From positions 1-64,000 of the forward strand of contig NZ_SOEB01000017.1 in NCBI RefSeq assembly GCF_004365965.1: a DNA stretch of 64,000 bases, given 5' to 3'. Every line of letters starts with the position of its first letter. Positions within the stretch are counted from its first letter, which is position 1. Made by a program: the position numbers and the translations under genes. Source of the stretch: Rhodovulum visakhapatnamense. Lineage in GTDB: Bacteria; Pseudomonadota; Alphaproteobacteria; Rhodobacterales; Rhodobacteraceae. Shown piece after piece: positions 48,100-57,251 of this stretch. The notes beneath the pieces are model-generated. The model was not told the DNA's origin. It did not search any database and saw only the letters and a program-made list of their open reading frames with translations.

Positions 48100-50050
48100 C
48101 GATGATGGCCTGATCGACTTCGACGGCGCGGGCGAGATCCTCCGCGCCTGGGGCAACGGGTTGCGGCCCGACCCGGACCTGACCGTTTCGGAATGGGCGG
48201 ACCGGCACCGGATGCTCTCGGGGCGGGCTTCAGCCGAACCGGGGCGGTATCGCACCGTGCGCACGCCCTACATGCGCGAGATCATGGACCGGCTGAGCCC
48301 CGGCGATGCCACACAGCGGATCGTGTTCATGAAGGCGGCGCAGGTCGGCGCGACCGAAGCGGGCAACAACTGGATCGGGTTCGCGATCCACCAGGCGCCG
48401 GGTCCGATGCTGGCAGTCCAGCCGACCGTGGAACTCGCCAAGCGCAACTCGCGCCAGCGGATCGACCCGCTGATCGACGAAAGCCCCGAGCTGCGGGAGC
48501 GGGTGAAGCCCGCGCGATCCCGCGACGCGGGCAACACGATGCTGTCGAAGGAATTCGCGGGCGGCATCCTGATCATGACGGGCGCCAACTCGGCCGTGGG
48601 GCTGCGCTCCACACCGGCGCGGTACATCTTCCTCGACGAGGTCGACGCCTATCCCGCCTCGGCCGACGAGGAAGGCGATCCGGTCACGCTCGCCGAGGCG
48701 CGCTCCCTGACCTTCGCCCATCGGCGCAAGGTGCTGCTGGTCTCAACGCCGACGATCCGGGGGCTGTCGCGCATCGAGCGGGAGTTCGAGGCCTCCGACC
48801 AGCGCCGGTACTTCGTGCCGTGCCCGCATTGCGGCGCGATGCAATGGCTGAAGTTCGACCGGCTGCGCTGGCAAAAGGGCCGCCCGGAGACGGCCGAGTA
48901 TCACTGCGAGGGCTGCGACGCGGCAATCGCGGAACACCACAAGACGGCGATGCTGGAGGGCGGCGAATGGCGGGCGACCGCCACGGCCGCCGATCCGACC
49001 ACGGTCGGGTATCACCTTTCGGCGCTCTATTCGCCGATCGGCTGGCTGAGCTGGGAGCGGATCGTGCGGTCATGGGAAGCAGCCCAAGGGTCGGACGAGG
49101 CGATCAAGGCGTTCCGCAACACGATCCTCGGCGAGACATGGGTCGAGACCGGGGAAGCGCCCGACTGGCAGCGGCTCTACGACCGGCGCGAACGCTGGAA
49201 ATCCGGCACGGTGCCAGCAGGCGGGTTGTTCCTGACAGCCGGAGCCGACGTGCAGAAGGACCGGATCGAGGTCGATGTCTGGGCCTGGGGTCGCGGCTTG
49301 GAAAGCTGGCTCGTCGATCACGTCGTCATCGAGGGCGGGCCCGACCGGCACGACGCCTGGTCGGAGCTGACCGCGCTGCTGGACAGGTCCTGGCCGCACG
49401 AGCGCGGCGCGCATCTCAGGATCGCGCGGCTCGCCATCGACACGGGCTACGAGGCCCCGGCGGTCTATTCCTGGTCGCGAGCGCAGGGGTTCGCACAGGT
49501 GTCGCCGGTCAAGGGCGTCGAGGGGTTCAACCGCTCGAGCCCGGTATCTGGCCCGACCTTCGTCGACGCGACCGAGGGCGGCAAACGCCTGCGGCGCGGG
49601 GCGCGGCTCTGGACCATCGCGGTGTCGACCTTCAAGGCCGAGACCTACCGGTTCCTGCGGCTGGCGCGGCCGACCGAGGAGGAGATGGCCGACGGGGCGG
49701 CGTTCCCGCCCGGGTCGGTGCATCTGCCGCATTGGGTCGAGAACGAATGGCTGAAGCAGTTCGTGGCCGAACAGCTGGTAACGGTGCGCACGAAGCGCGG
49801 CTTCGCCCGGCTGGAATGGCAGAAGCTGCGCGAGCGCAATGAGGCGCTGGACTGCCGGGTCTATGCCCGCGCCGCCGCCTGGATCGCAGGCGCGGATCGC
49901 TGGCCCGACGAGAAATGGCGCGACCTCGAGGATCAGCTCGGGGCGGCCCCCACCGATACCGATCCCGCCGGGCAGATCAACCGGCAGGGACAGGCCCCGC
50001 AGGGCAAGCGCCGCTCCGACTGGCTCGGACGGCGCGGAGGATGGTTCTGA
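48047..50050 (+). CDS. Phage terminase large subunit (GpA family)
   Basis: 667 residues of the lambda GpA type. The ATPase half has FMKAAQVGATEAGNNWIGFA (adenine/Walker-like loop), RYIFLDEVDAYPASADEEGD (Walker B), and VPCPHCGAMQWLKFDRLRW with EGC cysteines (zinc finger). The nuclease half has TAGADVQKDRIEVDVWAWGR (catalytic Asp) and LAIDTGYEAPAVY. It cuts concatemers and pumps DNA into the head. The only in-frame start I find overlaps terS by 53 bases. Confidence 0.92.
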   Translation: MYAPTSTNSPRSGPTSGDDDGLIDFDGAGEILRAWGNGLRPDPDLTVSEWADRHRMLSGRASAEPGRYRTVRTPYMREIMDRLSPGDATQRIVFMKAAQVGATEAGNNWIGFAIHQAPGPMLAVQPTVELAKRNSRQRIDPLIDESPELRERVKPARSRDAGNTMLSKEFAGGILIMTGANSAVGLRSTPARYIFLDEVDAYPASADEEGDPVTLAEARSLTFAHRRKVLLVSTPTIRGLSRIEREFEASDQRRYFVPCPHCGAMQWLKFDRLRWQKGRPETAEYHCEGCDAAIAEHHKTAMLEGGEWRATATAADPTTVGYHLSALYSPIGWLSWERIVRSWEAAQGSDEAIKAFRNTILGETWVETGEAPDWQRLYDRRERWKSGTVPAGGLFLTAGADVQKDRIEVDVWAWGRGLESWLVDHVVIEGGPDRHDAWSELTALLDRSWPHERGAHLRIARLAIDTGYEAPAVYSWSRAQGFAQVSPVKGVEGFNRSSPVSGPTFVDATEGGKRLRRGARLWTIAVSTFKAETYRFLRLARPTEEEMADGAAFPPGSVHLPHWVENEWLKQFVAEQLVTVRTKRGFARLEWQKLRERNEALDCRVYARAAAWIAGADRWPDEKWRDLEDQLGAAPTDTDPAGQINRQGQAPQGKRRSDWLGRRGGWF

Positions 50051-50052
50051 AC

Positions 50053-50262
50053 ATGACCGACTGGACGGAAACCGAGCTCTCGGCGCTGCGCCGGGCCTAT
50101 GCCAGCGGCACGACCCGGGTCAGCTATGACGGCAAGTCGGTGGACTACGGCTCGGCCGAGGATCTGCTGGCGCGCATCCGGACCATCGAGCGCGCCATCG
50201 CGGGAACGACCCGGCCGCTGCCGGTGGCCGGGCTCGCCGGCTTCTCGCGCGGGGACCGGTGA
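50053..50262 (+). CDS. GpW-like head-tail joining protein
   Basis: 69 residues, very close to the 68 of lambda gpW, and in the gpW position between terminase and portal. The sequence ELSALRRAYASGTTRVSYDG, then KSVDYGSAEDLLARIRTIER, fits the alpha/beta fold of gpW, which plugs the connector before the tail joins. It starts 2 bases after terL and overlaps the portal start. Confidence 0.78.
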   Translation: MTDWTETELSALRRAYASGTTRVSYDGKSVDYGSAEDLLARIRTIERAIAGTTRPLPVAGLAGFSRGDR

Positions 50263-51803
50263 TGTCGGCGACCTGGTTCGATCACGCCATCGCCACGGTG
50301 GCGCCGCGCATGGCGGCCCGCCGCGTGATGGCGCGTCAGGCCTTCGAGACCCTGACGCGCGGCTATGACGGCGCATCGAAGGGGCGGCGGACCGAGGGCT
50401 GGCGCGCACCGGGATCCTCGGCCGACACCGAGATTGGCGTCGCCGGGGCGCTGCTGCGCGACCGGATGCGCGATCTGGTGCGCAACAACCCGCATGCGGC
50501 CAAGGCCGTGGCGGTGCTGGTCAACAACATCATCGGCGCAGGGATCATGCCGCGCGCCGCGAGCGGAGACGACAAGCTGGACCGCAAGGTCGATGCGCTC
50601 TTCGAGCGCTGGACGGCGGAGTGCGATGCCGATGGTCAGCTCGACTTCTACGGTCTGCAGACGCTGATCTGCCGCGAGATGCTCGAGGCGGGCGAGGTAC
50701 TGGTGCGTCGAAGGCTGCGGCGGGCGAGCGACGGTCTGCCGGTGCCGCTGCAATTGCAGGTGCTCGAGGCCGACTTCCTCGACGCCACGAAATCCGGCGC
50801 CCTCGGCGCAGGCCGCCTTGTCCAGGGGATCGAGTTCGACCCGGTGGGCAAGCGCCGGGCCTACTGGCTGCATGCCGAGCACCCGGGCGACGCCTATGGG
50901 GCGCTGCAGAACGGTCTGCAGAGCCGCCCGGCCCCGGCGAGCGAGATCGCCCATGTCTATGAGAAGCAGCGCACGCAGGCGCGCGGGGTTCCCTGGGGCG
51001 CGCCGGTCATACGGTCCCTGCGCGATCTCGACGATTACGAGGTGGCGGAACTGGTCCGCAAGAAGACCGAGGCCTGCGTCACCGCCATCGTCTTCGGCGA
51101 CGACGAGGCGCAGCAGGGCATCGCGCCGTCCGTGGTCGACGCCGACGGCAATCGGGTGGAGCAGTTCGAGCCCGGGCTGATCGCCTATGCGCGCGGCGGC
51201 AAGGACATCCGCTTCAACCAGCCCTCCGCCACCGGTGGCTATGGCGAATACAAGCGCGCGAGCCTGCACACGATCTCGGCCGGGTTCCGGGTGCCCTACG
51301 AGTTGCTCACCGGCGATCTCAGCCAGGTCAACTATTCTTCGATCCGTGCCGGGCTCGTGGAGTTCCGCCGCCAGATCGACGCGGTGCAGTGGCAACTGTT
51401 CATTCCGATGTTCTGCGCGCCGGTCTGGCGCTGGTTCACGGAGGCCGCTTGGGCGGCGGGACAGATCCCGTCGCCGACCGTGCCGGTGGAATGGTCGCCC
51501 CCGAAGTTCGAGGCGGTCGATCCGCAGAAGGACGCGATGGCGAACCTGCTTTCGATCCGCTCCGGCACCATGACGCTGGCCGAGGTGATCGCCCGGCAGG
51601 GCCGCAACCCCGACGCGGTGCTGGCCGAGATCGCCGCGACCAACGCGAAGCTCGACGCGCTGGGGCTGGTGCTCGACAGCGATCCGCGGCGCGTGACCAA
51701 GACCGGCAGCGCGCAGACCAACGACCCGGCCGCCGACGAACCGGCCAACGACCCCTCCGCCGGCGCGGACAATGACCCGGCGCAGGCCGACCAACAGGAC
51801 TGA
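50262..51803 (+). CDS. Phage portal protein (lambda family)
   Basis: 513 residues from the ATG at 50262, which shares bases with the gpW stop (a GTG at 50259 is also possible). Lambda-portal marks: NNPHAAKAVAVLVNNIIGAG, the central VPLQLQVLEADFLDATKSGA, and SQVNYSSIRAGLVEFRRQID near the C-terminal third. Twelve copies form the DNA channel of the head. The C-terminal tail is Asp/Ala-rich and disordered. Confidence 0.92.
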   Translation: MSATWFDHAIATVAPRMAARRVMARQAFETLTRGYDGASKGRRTEGWRAPGSSADTEIGVAGALLRDRMRDLVRNNPHAAKAVAVLVNNIIGAGIMPRAASGDDKLDRKVDALFERWTAECDADGQLDFYGLQTLICREMLEAGEVLVRRRLRRASDGLPVPLQLQVLEADFLDATKSGALGAGRLVQGIEFDPVGKRRAYWLHAEHPGDAYGALQNGLQSRPAPASEIAHVYEKQRTQARGVPWGAPVIRSLRDLDDYEVAELVRKKTEACVTAIVFGDDEAQQGIAPSVVDADGNRVEQFEPGLIAYARGGKDIRFNQPSATGGYGEYKRASLHTISAGFRVPYELLTGDLSQVNYSSIRAGLVEFRRQIDAVQWQLFIPMFCAPVWRWFTEAAWAAGQIPSPTVPVEWSPPKFEAVDPQKDAMANLLSIRSGTMTLAEVIARQGRNPDAVLAEIAATNAKLDALGLVLDSDPRRVTKTGSAQTNDPAADEPANDPSAGADNDPAQADQQD

Positions 51804-51808
51804 CCTTC

Positions 51809-53863
51809 ATGGACACGATGATCGAACTGCCGGCCATGCGCCGGTCGGCGGAGCTTGCGCCGAACACCGCCGATGCCGACAGCCGCACCGTCGAGGTGGT
51901 CTGGTCGGCCGGGGCCCGCGTGCGGCGCGCCACCTTCTTCGGCGAGCCCTATGACGAGGAACTGAGCCTCGATCCCGCCCATGTCCGGCTCGACCGGCTG
52001 AACGCGGGCGCGCCGTTCCTGAAGGTGCACGAGCTCGACACGCTCGACGCGGTGATCGGCTCGGTCGTGCCGGGCTCGGCCCGGATCGAGAACGGTCGCG
52101 GCATCGCCTTGGTCCGGATCAGCGAGCGTGCCGATGTCGAGCCGATCTGGCGCGACATCCAGGCGGGGCACATCCGCGCCGTCTCCATCGGCTACCAGGT
52201 CCACCGGTTTGATATCTCGAAGCCTGATGGCGCCCGCGAGCTCTGGCGCGCGGTGGACTGGACGCCCTTCGAGGTCTCCGCCGTCGCGGTCGGAGCCGAC
52301 CCAGCAGCGGGCTTCCGCGCCCAGCACCCCCTTCACGACTGCGTCCTCCACCGCCGGGACGCCCCTTCCACCACGAAAGGACCGATCCCGATGACGGACA
52401 CGACCCAGACCCCGGCGAGCGACGCCGCAACCCCCGCCAACACCCAGCCGACCGCGCCGGTCGAAACCGAGGACACCCCCATGACCGAGCCGAAACCGGC
52501 TGCGCCCGACCCGAAGGTCGCGGCCAGCGAGACGCGCAGCCAGAAGACGCAGGTAACTCCCGCGCCCGATACCGAAGTGGTCGCCACCCGCGCCCGCGAG
52601 GCCGAGCGCGACCGCGTCTCCACCATTTACGATCTGGCCGGGCGGCTGAACCTCGAGCGCGGCTTCGCCGAGGATCTGGTCAAGCGCGGCGTCAGCATCG
52701 ACGAGTCCCGCCGACTGATCCTCGACCAGGTCGCCGCGAAATCCGACGAGACCCGGAACTTCCCCCATGTCTCCGTCCCGCTCGGCGGCCGAGACGAGTG
52801 CATCACCCGCCGTGACGCGGTGGCGAACGCACTGCTGCACCGCTACAGCCCAACGCTGTTCCAGCTCGAGGACGCCGCGCGCCAGTATCGCGGCATGACG
52901 CTGCTGGAGCTCGCCCGCGAAAGCCTCGGCAATGCCGGGGTCAACACGCGCGGCCTGTCGCGTGACGAGGTGGCGACGCGCGCGCTGCACTCGACCTCGG
53001 ACTTCCCCGAGATCCTGTCGGCCGTCACCAACAAGACGCTGCGGCAGGCCTACGAGGCCTATCCCCGCACCTTCATGCTGTTCTGTCGCCAGGTGCTGGC
53101 GACCGACTTCAAGGCGATGCATCGCGTCCAGCTCGGCGAAGCCCCGCAGCTGCTCGAGGTCGGCGAAAGCGGCGAGTTCAAGCGCGGCACGCTGGGCGAG
53201 AGCAAGGAGAGCTACAAGGTCAAGACCTATGGCCGGGTGGTCGCCATCACCCGTCAGACGCTGATCAACGACGATCTCGACGCCTTCACCCGCATCCCGG
53301 CGATGTACGGCAACTCCATCGCCCAGCTGGAGTCGGACGTGGTCTGGGGCATCATCACCGCCAACCCGGCGATGGCCGACGGCAATGCGCTCTTCCACAC
53401 CACCCACAAGAACCTGGCAGGCACCGGCGCGGCGCTCGATGTCAGCAGCGTCGGAGCGGCGCGCGCGGCGATGGCCAAGCAGACCGGCCTCGACAAGAAG
53501 ACGGTGCTGAACGTCCGGCCTGCCTTCCTGATCGTGCCGGCCTCACTGGAACTGAAAGCCGAACAGCTGGTGGCCCAGAACCTCGTGCCCGCCGCGACGT
53601 CCAGCGTGGTGCCGCAGTCGATCAGGACGCTGGCGCCGATCAGCGAGCCCCGGCTCGACGCCGCCAGCGAGACCGCCTGGTATCTGGCGGCCAGCCCGAA
53701 CCAGATCGACACCATCGAGTACGCCTATCTCGAGGGCCAGCAGGGCGCCTATATCGAGACGCGCAACGGCTTCGACGTCGACGGGGTCGAGATCAAGTGC
53801 CGCCTCGACTTCGGAGCCAAGGCCATCGACTGGCGCGGCCTCTACAAGAACCCGGGCGCGTAA
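51809..53863 (+). CDS. Prohead protease - major capsid protein fusion
   Basis: 684 residues. Residues 1-170 are an HK97-type S78 prohead protease, with APFLKVHELDTLDAVIGSVV (catalytic His) and GHIRAVSIGYQVHRF (catalytic Ser). A Pro/Thr/Ala-rich linker covers about 190-255. Residues 260-684 are the capsid protein: LFQLEDAARQYRGMTLLELA, FPEILSAVTNKTLRQAYEAY, YGRVVAITRQTLINDDLDAF, and DGNALFHTTHKNL. An in-frame ATG at 52391 with AAAGGA upstream could produce the linker-capsid part alone. Self-cleavage would free the capsid protein. Confidence 0.87.
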   Translation: MDTMIELPAMRRSAELAPNTADADSRTVEVVWSAGARVRRATFFGEPYDEELSLDPAHVRLDRLNAGAPFLKVHELDTLDAVIGSVVPGSARIENGRGIALVRISERADVEPIWRDIQAGHIRAVSIGYQVHRFDISKPDGARELWRAVDWTPFEVSAVAVGADPAAGFRAQHPLHDCVLHRRDAPSTTKGPIPMTDTTQTPASDAATPANTQPTAPVETEDTPMTEPKPAAPDPKVAASETRSQKTQVTPAPDTEVVATRAREAERDRVSTIYDLAGRLNLERGFAEDLVKRGVSIDESRRLILDQVAAKSDETRNFPHVSVPLGGRDECITRRDAVANALLHRYSPTLFQLEDAARQYRGMTLLELARESLGNAGVNTRGLSRDEVATRALHSTSDFPEILSAVTNKTLRQAYEAYPRTFMLFCRQVLATDFKAMHRVQLGEAPQLLEVGESGEFKRGTLGESKESYKVKTYGRVVAITRQTLINDDLDAFTRIPAMYGNSIAQLESDVVWGIITANPAMADGNALFHTTHKNLAGTGAALDVSSVGAARAAMAKQTGLDKKTVLNVRPAFLIVPASLELKAEQLVAQNLVPAATSSVVPQSIRTLAPISEPRLDAASETAWYLAASPNQIDTIEYAYLEGQQGAYIETRNGFDVDGVEIKCRLDFGAKAIDWRGLYKNPGA

Positions 53864-53937
53864 GGCGCGCTTCCTGAACCCTGACACACGGGCGGTCCTG
53901 ACGGGCCGCCCTTCGTCTTTCCACGAGGATCCCCATC

Positions 53938-54273
53938 ATGAAAACCTACGTCCAGCCCGGCAACACCATCACCCTGACCGCGCCCTATGCCGTCGCCTCC
54001 GGCGATGGCCTGCTCGTCGGCTCCATCTTCGGCATCGCCGCGGGTGCCGCCGCCATTGGCGAGCCCGTCGAGACCGCGCTCGTCGGCGTGTTCGACATCA
54101 CCAAGGTCGGCTCCCAGGCGTGGACGGTTGGCGCCAAGGTCTATTGGGACGACACCAACAAGCGCACCACGACCGTCGCGACCGACAACACCCTCATCGG
54201 CGCGGCCGTCGAGGCGGTGGCGAGCGGCGCCGGCGACACCATCGGCCGGGTGCGCCTGAACGCGACGTTCTGA
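53938..54273 (+). CDS. DUF2190 phage capsid decoration-like protein
   Basis: 111 residues starting MKTYVQPGNTITLTAPYAVA, with SGDGLLVGSIFGIAAG and KVYWDDTNKRTTTVATDNTL, which fit the DUF2190 family. Members are small beta-rich proteins encoded right after the capsid gene and are likely head decoration or fibre proteins. The ATG follows GAGGAT. The stop overlaps the next start (TGATG). Confidence 0.82.
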   Translation: MKTYVQPGNTITLTAPYAVASGDGLLVGSIFGIAAGAAAIGEPVETALVGVFDITKVGSQAWTVGAKVYWDDTNKRTTTVATDNTLIGAAVEAVASGAGDTIGRVRLNATF

Positions 54274-54584
54274 TGTCGGCCTTCGCCGCCGCCATCGGCG
54301 CGCTCTTCGCCGATCCGAACATCGGCCGGGACGCGGTCTACATCGCCGACGGCGGTACACCCGTGCTGGTGCGTGCCGTCGCCCGTCGCGCCGACGCGGT
54401 CACCGACTTCGGCGACGCGCGGCTCTGGTCCGAAACCACCCGGATCGACCTGCGCGTGGCCGAGGTGGCGAACCCGCGTCCCGGCGACCGCATCGAGATC
54501 GACGGCGACGCCTTCCTCATACAGGGCGAGCCGGTCCGCGACCGCGAGCGGCTGGTCTGGACCGTCGACCTGAGGCCCGCGTGA
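54273..54584 (+). CDS. Phage head-tail connector / stopper-like protein
   Basis: 103 residues, MSAFAAAIGALFADPNIGRD, then VAEVANPRPGDRIEIDGDAF. The pattern of a small beta-barrel with a C-terminal PGDRIEIDGDAFLIQG region is that of head-tail joining (stopper, gpFII-like) proteins. Position after the capsid and decoration genes agrees. It overlaps both neighbours by 1-4 bases. Confidence 0.65.
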   Translation: MSAFAAAIGALFADPNIGRDAVYIADGGTPVLVRAVARRADAVTDFGDARLWSETTRIDLRVAEVANPRPGDRIEIDGDAFLIQGEPVRDRERLVWTVDLRPA

Positions 54585-55210
54585 AACTGAAGCTCGACAT
54601 CGATCCCGACATCGTCGCGATGATGGCGGCCGAGGTCGCGGCGGGTGAACGGGCCGTCACCGCCGCCATTCGCGAGGCCGGGACTGGGCTGAAGACGGCG
54701 TGGCGGTTGCAGATCACCGGCGCGGGGCTTGGTACACGGCTCGCCAACTCGATCCGGAGCCAGAACTTCCCGAGGTCGGGCGAGAGCCTTGAGGCTGCGG
54801 CGCTGGTCTGGTCGAAGGCGCCGGTAATCGTCGGTGCGCATGACACCGGGCCGCTGATCCGATCGAAGAACGGGTTCTGGCTGGCGATCCCGCTGCCCGC
54901 GGCGGGCAAATCCCTGCGCGGCGGCCGGATCACCCCCGGTGAATGGGAGCGGCGACGCGGCCTCCGCCTGCGTTTCGTCTATCGCCGGACGGGCCCCAGC
55001 CTGCTGGTCGCCGAGGGGCGGCTGAACACGAAAGGCCAGGCGGTGGTGTCGCGGTCGAAGACCGGGCGCGGAAAGGTCACTGCGCCGATCTTCCTGCTGG
55101 TGCCGCAGGTCAAGCTGCCGAAGCGGCTGGATCTGGCGCGGGATGCAGACCGGGCGTTGGACAGCGTGCCGGGGCTGATCGTGGCGAACTGGGTGGGGGG
55201 TAGGTTGTGA
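54581..55210 (+). CDS. DUF6441-like tail completion protein
   Basis: 209 residues from a GTG that overlaps the upstream stop (GTGA, 54581-54584). It contains EREAGTG-type helices (AVTAAIREAGTGLKTAWRLQ), SNAMEQ-less basic stretches, and VTAPIFLLVPQVKLPKRLDL near the end. It fits DUF6441, which sits at the tail-completion position in Rhodobacterales siphoviruses. It probably helps attach or close the tail. The mercury operon begins (at its 3' end) only 50 bases after its stop. Confidence 0.68.
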   Translation: MKLKLDIDPDIVAMMAAEVAAGERAVTAAIREAGTGLKTAWRLQITGAGLGTRLANSIRSQNFPRSGESLEAAALVWSKAPVIVGAHDTGPLIRSKNGFWLAIPLPAAGKSLRGGRITPGEWERRRGLRLRFVYRRTGPSLLVAEGRLNTKGQAVVSRSKTGRGKVTAPIFLLVPQVKLPKRLDLARDADRALDSVPGLIVANWVGGRL

Positions 55211-55260
55211 TCGCATCGATGCGCAATCTTGCTCGGCAGCCACGAAACCGACGGCTCGGG

Positions 55261-56697
55261 TTACCCCGCGCAGCACGACAGCTTCGCGACATCCTTGTCG
55301 AAGGTCTGCGCGGCGAGCTTCAGCCCCTCTACCGTGGTCAGATAGGGGAAGATCGTCTCGCCGAGCGCCTTTGTCGTCATGCCGAACTTGAGCGCCATGG
55401 CGAGCGTCTGGACACTGTCGGCTCCCTCCGGCGCCATGATCACGCCGCCCAGGAGGCGGTCGGTCGCCCGGTCCGCGACGAGCTTGATCAGGCCGCGCGT
55501 GTCGCGGGCGGCGAGCGCGCGGGGCACGTTGTCGAGCGTCAGCACACTGGTCTTGACGTCATGACCCGCGGCGCGCGCCTGCGCCTCGGTCAGCCCGACG
55601 CCGGCGACCTGCGGATCGGTGAACACCACCCACGGCATCGCGGCGTTGTCGTAGCGCTCCGCCCCGCCCAGAACGGCGTTGCGGGACGCGAGCTTGGCGC
55701 CATAGGCGGCCATGTAGACGAACTGGTCGCGGTCGGTCACATCGCCCGCCGCGAAGATGCCGGCCTTCGTGGTCTGCATGTCGTCGCCCACCCGGATCGC
55801 GCCACGCGCGTCGGTCTCGACGCCCATCTCCGCGAGGCCCAGCCCCTCGGTGTTGGCTGCGCGTCCCTTCGTCAGGACGAGGCGGTCGGCCGTCAGATCG
55901 CGGTCTGCGCCGTCCACCGTCACCGTCAGGACCGCACGGGCCCCGTCGCGCCGTGCGGCGTCGTAGGTCGCGCCATCGACAACCGCGACGCCCTCGGCGC
56001 GCAGCGTCTCCGTCAGCGCCCGGGACACCTCCGGCTCTGTGCGCGGCAGCAGGCGCGAGCGGCAGACAATGGTGACGCGGGTGCCCATCCGCGCCATCAT
56101 CTGCGCCAGCTCCACGCCGATGTAGCCGCCGCCGAGGAAGATCAGGCTTTCGGGCAACCGGTCCAGCTCCAGCAGCGACGTGCTGTCGAGCGTTGGTGCG
56201 TCCTGGATCCCAGGGATGTCGGGCACGGCGGGTCGGCCACCGGTCGCGACGATCACCTTGGGAGCCGTGATCCTGCGCCCGCCGACCTCGACCCCGCCGA
56301 GGACGAGACGCGCCGGACCCTCGTCGAGATAGGTCACACCGCCGTAGCCCGGCAGCAGATCGGCGTACTTCTTCTGGCGCAGTGTCGCGACAAGATCGTC
56401 CTTGGCCGCAATCAGCGCCGACCAGTCGGCGACCTGCGCCTCGCTGTTCAGGCCCGGGAACCGATGTGCTGTCTGCGCACCGTGCAGGGCTTCCGCGGCC
56501 CGGATCATCGTCTTGGAGGGCACACAGCCCACGTTCACGCAGGTCCCGCCGATGGTGCCATGGCCGATCAGCGCGACGCGCTTGCCTCCCTCGGCGGCGG
56601 TGATCGCGGCCGAGAACCCGGCCGATCCGGCGCCGATCACGGCAAGGTCGAAATCGCCCTTGGGCGCGCAGCAATCGTCTTTCATCAAGTCATCCAT
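55261..56697 (-). CDS. merA: Mercuric reductase
   Basis: 478 residues. FAD site DLAVIGAGSAGFSAAITAAE; redox disulfide GGTCVNVGCVPSK; NAD(P) loop LIFLGGGYIGVELAQMMARM; second FAD motif GIFAAGDVTDRDQFVYMAAY. The C-terminal LSCCAG carries the vicinal Cys pair that receives Hg(II). There is no N-terminal heavy-metal domain; only a CC near the start (MDDLMKDDCCAPKG). MerA reduces Hg(II) to volatile Hg(0) with NADPH in the cytoplasm. It overlaps merF by 8 bases; a start at 56685 is also possible. Confidence 0.93.
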   Translation of the reverse strand: MDDLMKDDCCAPKGDFDLAVIGAGSAGFSAAITAAEGGKRVALIGHGTIGGTCVNVGCVPSKTMIRAAEALHGAQTAHRFPGLNSEAQVADWSALIAAKDDLVATLRQKKYADLLPGYGGVTYLDEGPARLVLGGVEVGGRRITAPKVIVATGGRPAVPDIPGIQDAPTLDSTSLLELDRLPESLIFLGGGYIGVELAQMMARMGTRVTIVCRSRLLPRTEPEVSRALTETLRAEGVAVVDGATYDAARRDGARAVLTVTVDGADRDLTADRLVLTKGRAANTEGLGLAEMGVETDARGAIRVGDDMQTTKAGIFAAGDVTDRDQFVYMAAYGAKLASRNAVLGGAERYDNAAMPWVVFTDPQVAGVGLTEAQARAAGHDVKTSVLTLDNVPRALAARDTRGLIKLVADRATDRLLGGVIMAPEGADSVQTLAMALKFGMTTKALGETIFPYLTTVEGLKLAAQTFDKDVAKLSCCAG

Positions 56698-56923
56698 CCG
56701 TTCGAGTGGTCTGGCGCCGCTGCCGTCTCCAGACCGCGTACACGGTCAGCGCGACGAAAAAGGCGAGCGCGGGCAGCAGAACGTAGTCGAGCCAACCCAG
56801 CCAGGCCGACAGGCCCACGGCACCCAGAAGCACCACCAGCACCGGAGTGAAGCAGCAGAGCGCCGCGATGACGGTGCCGACGATCCCTGTCGCGATCAGC
56901 TTGCGGTCGGACTGCTCGGTCAT
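56690..56923 (-). CDS. merF: MerF-type mercury transporter
   Basis: 77 residues with two membrane helices: LIATGIVGTVIAALCCFTPV and LDYVLLPALAFFVALTVYAV. The Cys pair in helix 1 (ALCCFTP) matches MerF, which passes Hg(II) from MerP across the inner membrane to MerA. The second Cys pair usually found after helix 2 is absent here (RRQRRQTTRTDG at the end). The start MTEQSDRK gives family length. Confidence 0.87.
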   Translation of the reverse strand: MTEQSDRKLIATGIVGTVIAALCCFTPVLVVLLGAVGLSAWLGWLDYVLLPALAFFVALTVYAVWRRQRRQTTRTDG

Positions 56924-56927
56924 CTCG

Positions 56928-57233
56928 TCAGCCCGCGACACGCGCCGGGTAGCCTGCATTGGCCGACGCGGTCGCGATGGCGTCGGCGCTCGTCGCGGCG
57001 GTGTCGAAGATCACCGTGGCGGTGCGGGCATCGAAGTCGATCTCGACGGCGCGCACGCCCGCGACGCCCTCCATCGCACGCTTCACGGTGACTGGGCAGA
57101 GCGCGCAGGTCATGTTGTCCACCGCGAAGGTGACGGTCTGCTCGGCGGCGACGGTCTGCGCGGCAACAGGGATGGCGGTGATCGGCACAACGGCGGTCAG
57201 GCCGAACAAGGCGAGTGCAAGGATCTTCTTCAT
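56928..57233 (-). CDS. merP: Periplasmic mercury-binding protein
   Basis: 101 residues. The signal peptide MKKILALALFGLTAVVPITA precedes a heavy-metal-associated domain with the metal motif NMTCALCPVTVKRAMEGVAG (MTCxxC). MerP collects Hg(II) in the periplasm and hands it to MerT/MerF. AAAGGA lies at good distance from the start. It sits between merT and merF in the usual merTPFA order. Confidence 0.93.
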   Translation of the reverse strand: MKKILALALFGLTAVVPITAIPVAAQTVAAEQTVTFAVDNMTCALCPVTVKRAMEGVAGVRAVEIDFDARTATVIFDTAATSADAIATASANAGYPARVAG

Positions 57234-57251
57234 GTGGATGTCCTTTCGGGG

